Source: DAOUBP01 sp964474695 (lineage in GTDB: Bacteria; Chloroflexota; Anaerolineae; CG2-30-64-16). From it: DNA of 64,000 nt. The first letter of the stretch is position 1. Each line of letters begins with the position of its first letter. Where the stretch lies: assembly GCA_964474695.1 (NCBI GenBank), contig CAYYTK010000023.1, forward strand, positions 10,630-74,629. The letters run 5' to 3'. The notes beneath the pieces were generated by a model that was not told the DNA's origin, did not search any database, and saw nothing but the letters and a program-made list of their open reading frames with translations. A program made the position numbers and the translations under genes. Below, piece after piece: positions 56,688 through 64,000 of the stretch.

Positions 56688-58125
56688 ATGTTCGTCGATC
56701 GCGAATCTGAATTAGCTTCCCTGGAAGCCGCCTGGCGCTCCGAACGCGCCGAGTTGATCGTCGTCTACGGGCGGCGCCGCGTCGGCAAGACTGCCCTGCT
56801 GCGCGCCTTCTGTGAGAATCAGCCCAGCGCCTTCTGGGTCGCCAGCCCGAGCTCGGAGGCGCTGTTGCGGCGCAGCTTCACCGACGCGATCTGGCAGGCC
56901 GATCATCCGGGCGGAGGCGCAGCCGGCTACAGCTATGAGAGCTGGGAGCGGGCCTTCCTGGCCCTGGGCGAGCTGGCCGCAGAGCGCCGGCTGGTGGTCG
57001 TGATCGATGAGTTCCCCTACCTGGCCAACGCCGACCCCAGCATCCCATCGGTCCTGCAGAAGGTCTGGGACGAGCGCCTGCAACACACCCGGCTCATGCT
57101 GATCTTGTGCGGCTCGCACATCGGCATGATGGAGCGCGAACTGCTCGAATACCGGGCGCCGCTGTACGGCCGGCGCACCGGTCAGATCCACCTGCGGCCG
57201 CTGCCGCTGCGGGCGGCCGCTGCACTTTTCCCGGCTTACGATGCGGTGCAGCAGATCGAGACCTACGCCGTGTTGGGCGGTATCCCCGCCTACCTGACCC
57301 AGTGGGACAGTCGCGAGCCGTTGCTGGTCAATGTCGAGCAGCGTATCCTGAACCCGGCGAGCTACCTCTATCTGGAGCCGCAGTTCCTGCTGCGTGAGGA
57401 GCTCCAGGAACCGCGCAACTATTTTGCCCTGCTGCAGGCGATTGCCCAAGGCAAAACGCGACTGAACGAGATCAGCCAGGCCACCGGCATGGAGCGCGGC
57501 CCCGCGTCGCGCTACCTGGCCATCCTCCAGGACTTGCACCTGGTCGAGCGCCGGGTGCCCGTCACCGAGCGTCAGCCGGACAAAAGCCGGCGCGGGCCTC
57601 TACCGCCTGCGCGACCCCTTCCTGGCGTTCTGGTTCCGCTTCGTGGCGCCGTACTTTTCGACTCTGGAGGTCGGGCACACGGCGCCCATCGCCCGGTTGG
57701 TTGCCGACGAGCTCAGCCAGTTCACCGGCCCGGTGTTCGAGGATTTGTGCCGCGATTGGGTGGCCGAACAGGCTGCGCTCCAGCGGCTGCCCTTCATGCC
57801 GCAGCGCATCGGAGCCTGGTGGAACAACGAGGAAGAGATCGATCTGCTGGCAGTAGGAGAGGACGCGCTGCTGGTCGGCGAGTGCAAATGGACCGTTCGC
57901 CCGGTCGGCACGAACATCCTCGACGATCTCAAGCGCAAGGCTCATGTGCTGGCAGCCTCTGAGAAGGGCGCCAGGACGACCGGGGCAAAGCTACACTATG
58001 CTCTCTTTGCTCGCGCCTTCACGCCCGGGCTGGCGGCCGCGGCGCGAGATGAAGGGATCCTGCTGGTAGGACCCGGTGATTTGTTGGCGACGCCACAGGG
58101 CGAATCGCTCGCTCTACAGACATAA
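56688..58125 (+). pseudogene. DUF234-type AAA ATPase interrupted by a one-base frameshift
   Basis: About 478 codons in two frames. Frame 1 has the P-loop YGRRRVGKTALL (about 28-39), Walker B-like VVVIDEFPYLA, sensor CGSHIGMM and a winged helix (TRLNEISQATGMERGPASRY). At about 57594-57596 an extra G in CGCGGGCC shifts the frame; the second frame continues GLYRLRDPFLAFWFRFVAPY, then the DUF234 nuclease-like domain (EEEIDLLAVGEDALLVGECK, with an ExK pair). These ATPases are archaeal/bacterial orphan proteins often linked to defence. It is a recent pseudogene or a sequence error. Confidence 0.85.
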
Positions 58126-58160
58126 AAAACCCCTTGGGGTGCGCGCGGCGCCACAAGGGG
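58124..58160 (-). terminator. Terminator after tRNA-Met
   Basis: On the minus strand CCCCTTG ... CAAGGGG stem with a GC-rich interior, then six T, 11 nt past the tRNA. Confidence 0.7.
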
Positions 58161-58170
58161 CTGTGGTAGG

Positions 58171-58242
58171 TGGCGATGCTCAGACTTGAACTGAGGACCC
58201 AGCGATTATGAGCCGCTTGCTCTGCCACTGAGCTACATCGCC
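58171..58242 (-). tRNA. tRNA-Met (CAT)
   Basis: Acceptor GGCGATG/CATCGCC with discriminator A, D-arm TAGCTCAGTGGCAGAGCA, anticodon loop CTCATAA with a G-T-closed stem (AGCGG/TCGCT), T-arm CTCAGTTCAAGTCTGAG. Elongator type (or Ile2 if modified to lysidine). CCA is not encoded (CCT follows). Confidence 0.9.
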
Positions 58243-58255
58243 ATAACTACTCAAG

Positions 58256-58284
58256 ATTATACGCGGATAGCGCCGCGCGGTCAA
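58256..58284 (-). promoter_or_regulatory. Promoter for tRNA-Met
   Basis: On the minus strand TTGACC, 17-nt spacer, TATAAT. The -35 overlaps the stop codon of the endonuclease remnant. Confidence 0.65.
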
Positions 58285-58514
58285 ATTACGGCGGCTTGCG
58301 CCTCGCTGCTCACCTCGTCCCGACCTCTCGAATGGGCGGCGGCCCACGCCACGATCAAATCCCAGGCGTCCCGGTAGCCCGCCGAGCGCGGTTTGCGCTG
58401 CCGCCTGGCGGCTTCCACCAGGGAAATCCCGCTCTTATAGCTGAGAAAGACGTCGACAGGGATGACATAAAAGAGATCAATCTCTGCCAGGTAGACGAGC
58501 GCAAAGTCGAATCT
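58281..58514 (-). pseudogene. C-terminal remnant of a group I intron-associated PD-(D/E)XK endonuclease
   Basis: The minus-strand frame RFDFALVYLAEIDLFYVIPV, then DVFLSYKSGISLVE and RSAGYRDAWDLI resembles the C-terminal half of PDDEXK_9-type homing-like endonucleases, with the FDFxxVYxxExDxFYVIP pattern. The N-terminal half and start are missing. It lies between two tRNA genes, a plausible old insertion site. Confidence 0.5.
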
Positions 58515-58545
58515 TCCATGCTGTTCCCCTTTAGCATCTTAGGGC

Positions 58546-58581
58546 AAAAAGAAGGGCCTGACAGTCTTAGGCTGTCAGGCC
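58546..58581 (-). terminator. Terminator after tRNA-fMet
   Basis: On the minus strand GGCCTGACAG, 7-nt loop, CTGTCAGGCC, then CTTCTTTTT. Confidence 0.85.
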
Positions 58582-58589
58582 TTTCAAGG

Positions 58590-58661
<72 letters not shown>

Positions 58662-58672
58662 TCACAAAATCT

Positions 58673-58700
58673 ATTATACTCTAAACTACCGGCCTGTCAA
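58673..58700 (-). promoter_or_regulatory. Promoter for tRNA-fMet
   Basis: On the minus strand TTGACA, 16-nt spacer, TATAAT; the -35 overlaps the last codons of the FtsB-like gene. Confidence 0.8.
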
Positions 58701-59083
58701 GGCTGGGTCAGGCGGTTCCACAGATCGACCCAGAAGGGCTGCTTTTCCGCCGGTTGGGCCGCGGCCGGCGCTGTCTCCGGCGCGGTTTCGGGTTCCACGA
58801 TGATGATGCTGGCCCCGGCCGGCACCTTGCCGAAGTACTGCCACGCGCGATCGGGCAGGTTCTGCCCCTCTTGCGCCCGGGTGAGGCCCTGCTGGAGCTG
58901 GGCATTTTGCAGCTCCAGCCGTTCGACCCTGGCCGCGGCCCGGTCGTAACGGTTCTGCAGCGCCTGCCCGGTCACGGCCAGGTCCAGGAAGCCGAAGACG
59001 AAAACGACCACAGCCGCCAGGCACGCAAAGAGCAGCAGGTGGGATCTGCCAGGCAAGTACCGCAACCAGCGCTGAGTGGCCAT
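58697..59083 (-). CDS. FtsB/DivIC-like septum formation protein
   Basis: A 128-residue bitopic membrane protein: short cytoplasmic start, one membrane helix (LLLFACLAAVVVFVFGFLDL, about 16-36), a periplasmic coiled coil (YDRAAARVERLELQNAQLQQ, about 45-72) and a Pro/Glu-rich tail. This is the layout of FtsB/DivIC, which bridges early and late divisome proteins. Located between tRNA genes rather than a division cluster. Confidence 0.75.
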   Translation of the reverse strand: MATQRWLRYLPGRSHLLLFACLAAVVVFVFGFLDLAVTGQALQNRYDRAAARVERLELQNAQLQQGLTRAQEGQNLPDRAWQYFGKVPAGASIIIVEPETAPETAPAAAQPAEKQPFWVDLWNRLTQP

Positions 59084-59119
59084 CGCACTCTCCCTGACCG
59101 CTTCAGGTTCACAAACACA

Positions 59120-59150
59120 GAATCCTACGACGAAACACGCCGTAGGATTC
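59120..59150 (-). terminator. Hairpin after tRNA-Leu
   Basis: Perfect 10-bp stem GAATCCTACG/CGTAGGATTC with an 11-nt loop, 12 nt past the tRNA; only a weak T-run follows. Confidence 0.6.
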
Positions 59151-59162
59151 GGTCATTGGTGG

Positions 59163-59247
59163 TGCCGAAGGAGGGAGTTGAACCCTCACGAGGGTTATTC
59201 CTCACTAGGTCCTGAACCTAGCGCGTCTGCCATTCCGCCACTTCGGC
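59163..59247 (-). tRNA. tRNA-Leu (CAG)
   Basis: Class II tRNA with acceptor GCCGAAG/CTTCGGC, discriminator A, anticodon loop TTCAGGA (anticodon CAG), a long variable arm (GAGGAATAACCCTC) and T-arm GAGGGTTCAACTCCCTC. CCA not encoded. Confidence 0.94.
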
Positions 59248-59270
59248 TTGGCTGTTCCGTTGTGCTTTGC

Positions 59271-59299
59271 TTTATACCACTACTGCTTTGTGCTGTCAA
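59271..59299 (-). promoter_or_regulatory. Promoter for tRNA-Leu
   Basis: On the minus strand TTGACA, 17-nt spacer, TATAAA; overlaps the 3' end of the binding-protein gene. Confidence 0.75.
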
Positions 59300-60947
59300 G
59301 TCCGGCCGAGTTGTTGACAGTGATGCGCTTGGTGACGATGTACCAGTCGGTGATGCTGCGGAACCGATCGGCCGAGCTGTTCAGTGGTCCCATCTGCACG
59401 TCGTGAATCTTCGAGCGCACCCCGTAGGTGTAGACGGGGTAATACAGCAGCAGCGCGGGGACCTCGTCGGCGAACGCGGCCTGGAATTGCAGGTAGTAGC
59501 CGCGGCGCAGCTCCCGATCGTTGAGCGAGCGGGCCTGTTCGATCGCCTCGTCGGCCGGCCGGCTGGCCCATCCCGCGTAGTTCTGGCCGGACGCGGCCTG
59601 CGTCGAGTGCCAGAGCGGGTAGGGGTCCGGGTCGCCGGGGAACTCCCAACTGACGATGGCGGCATCGAACGTGTGCGGGACGAGGAAGTCACGGGTCAGG
59701 CCGGCCAGGCTGACCGTTTGCGGCACGGCCTGGACGCCGATTTTGGCCCAGGCGGCCGACAGCGCATCGAGCCAGCGCGCTTCCTGGCCCAACAGCACAA
59801 AGGCCATTTTGACCCCGTCCCGGTCGCGCACGCCGTCGCCGTCGCTGTCGATCCAGCCGGCCGCATCGAGCAGTTGCGCGGCAGCCGCCGGATCGTAGGC
59901 GTATTGCTTGACCTCAGCGTCGTAGGCCCACGAGCCGGGGAGGATCGGCGTATGCGCCACCACCCCCTGACCGCCTTGCAGCGTATCCACCAGCGTCTGC
60001 CGGTCCAGGGCCAACAGCAGCGCCTGGCGCACGGCCGCCTCCTTGAAGAAGGGCACATTGGTGTTCTGCTGATTCAGATAGACCAGGGTGTAGCCGGCGA
60101 TCGGCGCGGAGAAGAGCTCCAGGTCCGGCTGCTTGCCGGCCTCAACCAGATCATCGGGCCAGACCCAACTGATGGCGTCGATCTCGCCGCGCTTGTAGGC
60201 CGGCAGCAGGCTTTGATGATCGGGGTAGAAGCGGAAGGTGATCCCCGTGAGGTAGGGCGCGGCCCCGTGGTAGCGCGGATTGACAGCCAGGTCCAGCCGG
60301 GTGGCCGTGATGCTGCTCACCAGAAACGGGCCGGTCCCGATGGGCCGGGTGTTGAGCTGCGAGAGCTGCAGGTCAGCCACCGGCACCTTCTCCCACAGAT
60401 GCAAGGGCAGGAGGCCGATGGTGGTGTAGTCCAGGAAGGGTGCGAACGGCTGCTTCAACGTGAAGCGCACGGCCAGCCCGTCCGGCCCTTCGGGCGCGGA
60501 GGCTTCGACGATCTGCCACAGGTCCTTGAGCCAGGCCACGCCGGGGAAGTCGTCGGACTGCATCACGCCGACGGTGTACAGCACGTCGGCCGCGGTGACG
60601 GGGACGCCATCGTGCCAATGCAGGCCGGAGCGCAGCGTGAAATCATACACCAGGCCATCCGGGCTGACGGTGAGGGCGGCGGCCAGGTCATTCACGACGT
60701 TGCCGTGCTCATCCAGGCGGGACAGCCCGTTGAAAAGCAGGGGGCAGAGATCCCCATCCACCTGGTTGTACTGGCTGAGGAGGGGATTGAGGTATTGGGG
60801 GTTGCCCGCCACCCCTTCCACCAGCGTGCCGCCGCGATCGGGCATGATCACGCTGGTGAAATTATAGGCGGTGTAGCGCAGCAAGGCGATCAACAGGACG
60901 ATGCCCAACAGGGCGATGACCGCTTGCCAACGAAGGTATCTGCCCAA
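59280..60947 (-). CDS. Family 5 extracellular solute-binding protein (peptide/nickel type)
   Basis: A 555-residue protein with an N-terminal membrane anchor (AVIALLGIVLLIALLRYTAY, no lipobox) and an SBP_bac_5 domain: GGTLVEGVAGNPQYLNPLLS, the family signature around LTVSPDGLVYDFTLRSGLHW, and FKEAAVRQALLLALDRQTLV. Such proteins capture oligopeptides for Opp/Dpp importers, but no permease or ATPase genes are nearby, so it may act alone, for example as a chaperone or sensor. Begins 2 nt after secG and is probably co-transcribed with it. Confidence 0.87.
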   Translation of the reverse strand: MGRYLRWQAVIALLGIVLLIALLRYTAYNFTSVIMPDRGGTLVEGVAGNPQYLNPLLSQYNQVDGDLCPLLFNGLSRLDEHGNVVNDLAAALTVSPDGLVYDFTLRSGLHWHDGVPVTAADVLYTVGVMQSDDFPGVAWLKDLWQIVEASAPEGPDGLAVRFTLKQPFAPFLDYTTIGLLPLHLWEKVPVADLQLSQLNTRPIGTGPFLVSSITATRLDLAVNPRYHGAAPYLTGITFRFYPDHQSLLPAYKRGEIDAISWVWPDDLVEAGKQPDLELFSAPIAGYTLVYLNQQNTNVPFFKEAAVRQALLLALDRQTLVDTLQGGQGVVAHTPILPGSWAYDAEVKQYAYDPAAAAQLLDAAGWIDSDGDGVRDRDGVKMAFVLLGQEARWLDALSAAWAKIGVQAVPQTVSLAGLTRDFLVPHTFDAAIVSWEFPGDPDPYPLWHSTQAASGQNYAGWASRPADEAIEQARSLNDRELRRGYYLQFQAAFADEVPALLLYYPVYTYGVRSKIHDVQMGPLNSSADRFRSITDWYIVTKRITVNNSAGLDSTKQ

Positions 60948-60949
60948 CT

Positions 60950-61174
60950 TCAGCCGGCGACGATGACGGTGATGAGCGCCAGCACCAGGAGCAGCGATCC
61001 CGAGACGATGGTGGCATTGAACAACGTCTTTTCGACGCCGCGGCGGGTTTTGTACACGCCCATGTCACCGGAACCAAACATGCTGCTGAGCCCGGCATCC
61101 TTGGCCTGCACCAGGGTAAGCCCGATAATGACGAGGGACAGGACGATCTGCGCCAGGTAGAGATAGATCTTCAC
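60950..61174 (-). CDS. secG: Preprotein translocase subunit SecG
   Basis: A 74-residue inner-membrane protein with two helices (IYLYLAQIVLSLVIIGLTLV and the final IVSGSLLLVLALITVIVAG) around a short loop with GLSSMFGSGD and the RRGVEKTLFNAT segment, the conserved features of SecG. It stabilises SecYE during protein export. AAGGTAACC upstream of the ATG is a weak ribosome site. An extended -10 (TGGTATAAT, minus strand, 61244-61252) lies about 70 nt before it. Confidence 0.93.
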   Translation of the reverse strand: MKIYLYLAQIVLSLVIIGLTLVQAKDAGLSSMFGSGDMGVYKTRRGVEKTLFNATIVSGSLLLVLALITVIVAG

Positions 61175-61295
61175 AGGTTACCTTGCCTCCAATTCAAAAG
61201 AGAACCCCAGTAGGTGTGCTGGGGCCTTCTAGTCAAGATGTCAATTATACCATAGCCCAATGCGCGCGCAAAAAGCCGAACCGGTGCTCTTAAGT

Positions 61296-61333
61296 GGGGT
61301 GTTTTGGCCGCCGGCCGGCGGCCAAAACACCCC
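61296..61333. terminator. 38-bp perfect palindrome after the ABC transporter gene
   Basis: Arms GGGGTGTTTTGGCCGCCGG and complement with no loop bases in DNA. It lies 27 nt past the stop of the minus-strand ABC gene and before secG's promoter, so it probably ends the ABC transcript. Confidence 0.7.
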
Positions 61334-61359
61334 TTATAGCTCTGGGGCCTCACCCTATC

Positions 61360-64000
61360 TCACGCTTCTATCAGCTCCCGCTGGCGGCGCCACAGGCGCC
61401 GGTAGAGGCCATCGCGGGCCAACAGCTCGGCGTGGCTGCCCTGCTCGACCAGGCGCCCGCCGGCCAGGACCAGGATCCGATCCGCGCCGGCGAGCCGCTC
61501 GAGGCGGTGGGTGATGACGAGGGTCGTCTTGCCGGCCATCAGCGGCGCCAGGGTGCGGTGCAGCGCGCGCTCGGTGGCCGCGTCCAGGTTCGCGGCTGGC
61601 TCGTCCAGCAGCAGGATGGGCGCGTCCTTCAGGACCGCGCGCGCGATGGCCAGGCGCTGCCGTTCGCCGCCGCTGAGCTGCCACCCCTGCTCGCCGATCG
61701 GGGTGGCATACCCCTGGGGGAGCGTCAGGATGAAATCATGGATCTGCGCGGCGGCCGCGGCCTCCTCCAGCTCGGCTTGCGCGGCGTCGGGCCGGGCCAG
61801 CCGCAGGTTCTCGGCCACGGTGGCGTTGAACAGGTGGGTCTGTTGGGTCACCACGCCGATCCGGCGGCGCACCGCCTCCGGGTCGAGCGAGCGCAGATCG
61901 TGGCCTTCCAGGGTGATCTCCCCGCGCTCGTAGTCCCAGAAACGCAGCAACGCGCCGAACAGCGTCGACTTGCCCGCGCCGCTGGCCCCGATGATCGCAA
62001 TCTGCTGGCCGGCGGACGCTTCGAAGCTGACATCCGCCAGCGCGGGCGGCTCATCGGCCGCGTAGCGCAGCGTCAATCCCTGCACGCGCAGGGCCGGCGC
62101 AGCCGCCCCGGAACGAATGCTCAGGTGATCTGCTGGACTTAAGGCGTCCTCCCGTTGCGCCTGTTGTCCGGCGAGACCGGCTGAAGCCTCTATTCCGGCG
62201 GATTGAATTTCAGTCGGCGCACGCCGACTTCGCAGGGGGTCGCCCCTTCGACTGCGGACGCCGGGCAGCGGCCCGGCGCCTCCGCTCAGGGTGCTCGGGT
62301 GATTCTTTGTCCTGACATGTGGCAGCCGCGACTTCCGGGCGGCGGGCTCCCCGCCACCAGACTCCCCGCCGCCGGGCTCCCCATCGCCGGGCGCCGCCAG
62401 CTCCAGTAAGCGCCGGGCCGCGGCCAGGCTGGACTCCAGGGCCTGGCCGGCCTGCGGCAGCGGGAGCACCGCCTCGAAGCTGGCCATGACGGCCAACGCC
62501 AGCACGGCCAGGCTGACCCCCGCCAGCTTGCCTGCCGCCACCAGCGGCACGGCGGCCGCCAGCACCCCGGCAACGGCCAGCCAGGTGCAGAGGCTCTCCA
62601 GCCCCGCGCTCAGGCCGGTGATGACCGCTATGCGCGCCTGTGACGCGGCCAGCTCGGCGCTCAACGACCGGATGCGCAGCGCGTGCCCGGCCGCGGCGCC
62701 GAAGGCCGTCAGATCCGCGGCGCCCTGGATGCCGTCGACCAGGGCCGCGTTCAGCGCCGCGCGGCGTTCCGCCAACTGCCGGCCGATCGGCCGCGCCAGC
62801 GCCTGCGCCAGGAGCGGCGTCGCGATGCCGGCCAACGCCAGGAAGCCCAGGAACGGGAGCACCAGGCTGCTGTGGTAGCTCCCTACGAGCAGGAGGGCCA
62901 GCGCCGCGCTCAGCAGCGCCACCGACGGCGGCGCGAGCACGCGGATATAGAAATTCTCCAGCGTGCCGATATCGGAGACGATCCGGCTCAACAGGTCGCC
63001 GCTGTGCGCGCGAGCCAGGCGGCCGGGCGCGAGCGGCTCGATCGCGCTGTAGAACCAGACGCGCAGCTCGGCCAGCAGCCGGAAGGTGACCTGGTGGGAG
63101 ACCAGGCGCTCCAGGTAGCGGAACAGCCCGCGGGCGATGCCGAAGAAGCGCACGCCGACGATCGCCACCTGCAGCACCGCGACCGAAGGCTGCAGCGCGG
63201 CCGTGGCGATCAGCCAGGCCGAGAGGGCCAGCAGCCCGATGCTGGAGCCGATGGTGAGGAACCCCAGCAGCACCGACAACGCGGCCCAGGGCCAGAAGGG
63301 GGCCAGGAAGCCGAGCAGCAGGCGGAGGGGGGACGGGGATGGAACGCGGATGCCGTTTCGGAATCGAGGCTTCAGCCGGTTGTCGCCGCTGGGAGAGGGA
63401 CCGGCTAAAGCCTCCAGTCCGGCCGGGTCGTTGTCGATGGGAAGGTCGCTTCCGTCTGCGGCGGCGAGCAGGCGCCAATAGGCCCCGCGGCGGGCCAGAA
63501 GCTCCTGGTGCGCGCCGGACTCGACGATGCGGCCCTGCTCCATGACCAGGATGCGATCGGCGGCAGCCACGGTGTGCAGCCGGTGCGCGATGATCAGGGC
63601 GCTGCGGCCTGCCAGCAGGCGTTCGATGCCCGCCTGCACTGCCTCTTCGGTGTCCGGGTCCAGGCTGGCGGTCGGTTCGTCCAGCACCACCAGCGGGGCA
63701 TCCAGCAGGAACGCGCGCGCCAGCGCGATGCGCTGGGCCTGCCCGCCGCTGAGCCGCGCGCCGCGCTCGCCGATCACCGTATCGTAGCCGGCGGGCAAGG
63801 CGCGGAGGAAGGCATCGGCGCCGGCCGCCTCGGCCGCGCGCACGACCGCTTCCTGGGGCGCGTCGGGCCGGCCCAGGCGGATGTTGTCGGCCGCAGTCGC
63901 GTTGAACAGATAGGGGGACTGGGGGAGCCAGGCGAATTGCGAATTACGAATTGCGAATGGCGAATCACGAATTGCGAATGGCGAATCACGAATTGCGAAT
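61360..64000 (-). CDS. cydDC: Fused CydD-CydC-type ABC transporter, 5' end outside the window
   Basis: At least 880 codons, open to the right edge. From the edge: the end of a first ATPase domain (Q-loop QSPYLFNAT, signature LSGGQAQRIALARA, Walker B VVLDEPTASLD), a linker, then six membrane helices with CydC hallmarks (SAWLIATAALQPSVAVLQVA, RGLFRYLERLVSHQ), a second linker, and a full second ATPase (GASGAGKST, LSGGERQRLAIARA, LLLDEPAANLD). CydDC exports cysteine and glutathione for cytochrome bd assembly. The two halves are normally separate genes. Three dispersed repeats lie inside the frame without breaking it. Confidence 0.88.
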   Translation of the reverse strand, partial: FAIRDSPFAIRDSPFAIRNSQFAWLPQSPYLFNATAADNIRLGRPDAPQEAVVRAAEAAGADAFLRALPAGYDTVIGERGARLSGGQAQRIALARAFLLDAPLVVLDEPTASLDPDTEEAVQAGIERLLAGRSALIIAHRLHTVAAADRILVMEQGRIVESGAHQELLARRGAYWRLLAAADGSDLPIDNDPAGLEALAGPSPSGDNRLKPRFRNGIRVPSPSPLRLLLGFLAPFWPWAALSVLLGFLTIGSSIGLLALSAWLIATAALQPSVAVLQVAIVGVRFFGIARGLFRYLERLVSHQVTFRLLAELRVWFYSAIEPLAPGRLARAHSGDLLSRIVSDIGTLENFYIRVLAPPSVALLSAALALLLVGSYHSSLVLPFLGFLALAGIATPLLAQALARPIGRQLAERRAALNAALVDGIQGAADLTAFGAAAGHALRIRSLSAELAASQARIAVITGLSAGLESLCTWLAVAGVLAAAVPLVAAGKLAGVSLAVLALAVMASFEAVLPLPQAGQALESSLAAARRLLELAAPGDGEPGGGESGGGEPAARKSRLPHVRTKNHPSTLSGGAGPLPGVRSRRGDPLRSRRAPTEIQSAGIEASAGLAGQQAQREDALSPADHLSIRSGAAAPALRVQGLTLRYAADEPPALADVSFEASAGQQIAIIGASGAGKSTLFGALLRFWDYERGEITLEGHDLRSLDPEAVRRRIGVVTQQTHLFNATVAENLRLARPDAAQAELEEAAAAAQIHDFILTLPQGYATPIGEQGWQLSGGERQRLAIARAVLKDAPILLLDEPAANLDAATERALHRTLAPLMAGKTTLVITHRLERLAGADRILVLAGGRLVEQGSHAELLARDGLYRRLWRRQRELIEA
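62176..62190. repeat. Half REP-like palindrome inside cydDC
   Basis: ACCGGCTGAAGCCTC, one arm of the palindrome family of 8765 and 63366, translated as part of EASAGLAG in the second linker. Confidence 0.7.
62225..62310. repeat. Dispersed GGCGTCCGCAGTCGAAGG element inside cydDC
   Basis: About 60 bp match 31525-31617 in opposite orientation, including the GCCGGGC...GCCCGGC palindrome and the CCGCTCAGGGTGCTC end. It encodes a Ser/Gly/Arg-rich insert (STLSGGAGPLPGVRSRR) between the membrane part and second ATPase of the transporter. Confidence 0.8.
63366..63414. repeat. REP-like palindrome inside cydDC
   Basis: GAGGCTTCAGCCGGT and ACCGGCTAAAGCCTC around a 19-nt loop, one mismatch. It encodes the EALAGPSPSGDNRLKP linker between the CydD-like ATPase and the CydC-like membrane part. 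Confidence 0.85.
63932..64000. repeat. Heptamer array inside cydDC, running off the window
   Basis: About ten contiguous 7-bp units (GCGAATT, ACGAATT, GCGAATG, GCGAATC). In the transporter frame it reads as repeated FAIRDSP just before the first ATPase Q-loop (QSPYLFNAT) and remains open. Confidence 0.85.

Noticed and set aside
59076..61160. A 694-codon plus-strand frame opposite the binding protein and secG
   Set aside because: It crosses tRNA-Leu and two minus-strand genes with clear families.

Overview
The window is high-GC DNA (local AT-rich patches excepted) from a bacterium that I would place in Chloroflexota, probably Anaerolineae or a relative. This rests on gene content rather than a marker gene: a BTAD/AAA/TPR regulator, lipoproteins with Thr-Pro linkers, an SH3b/DUF4352-type lipoprotein, a LysM protein, pentapeptide-TIR proteins, a TIR protein with an effector-associated domain, and many heptamer/octamer tandem repeats. 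There is no rRNA. Four tRNAs are present (Arg-CCT, Met-CAT, initiator Met-CAT, Leu-CAG), none with an encoded CCA. Promoters read as standard sigma-70 type; several are perfect or near-perfect TTGACA/TATAAT pairs.

Layout. 1-3.8 kb: nitroreductase, methyltransferase, TIR-EAD protein with a small antitoxin-like partner, aldo/keto reductase. 3.9-9.2 kb: a co-directional membrane module (DUF2207 protein, zinc-ribbon membrane protein, YccF protein, helical protein, SPFH protein ending in an excisionase-type HTH). 9.2-14.7 kb: large BTAD regulator overlapping a SnoaL-like gene, then small secreted and NAD(P)-binding proteins. 14.9-18.4 kb: an ABC exporter (ATPase plus two permeases). 18.4-28.1 kb: alpha/beta hydrolase, DUF2231/cytochrome pair, HAD phosphatase, membrane proteins, LysM lipoprotein-like protein, tRNA-Arg, gpmA, CBM48 protein, fdhD, DinB-like protein.

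28.3-58.5 kb is accessory. It starts with a Prim-Pol/D5 replication protein and a divergent XRE regulator under a perfect consensus promoter, followed by remnants (IS630-type transposase, tyrosine integrase, a DUF499-like tail) and two lipoproteins. A minus-strand defence operon then runs from hsdR through a four-helix-bundle gene, hsdS, hsdM and an Mrr-type endonuclease to a pentapeptide-TIR gene and a pentapeptide-only gene. Two more pentapeptide-TIR loci lie at 53.4-54.5 and 55.2-56.1 kb; in the second the TIR core has been replaced by an unrelated ORF. The hsdR operon and both later loci are preceded by the same leader: a promoter, then a 80-130 nt stretch ending in a strong intrinsic terminator, then about 60 nt before the first start codon. 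This shared attenuator-like leader is the most interesting signal I found. A complete sugar operon (LacI with three abutting operators, binding protein, two permeases, GH3 enzyme) sits between the defence loci at 44.8-52.0 kb.

58.1-64 kb: tRNAs, an FtsB/DivIC-like protein, a family 5 binding protein, secG, and a fused CydD-CydC-type ABC transporter that runs off the right edge and carries three kinds of dispersed repeat inside its reading frame.
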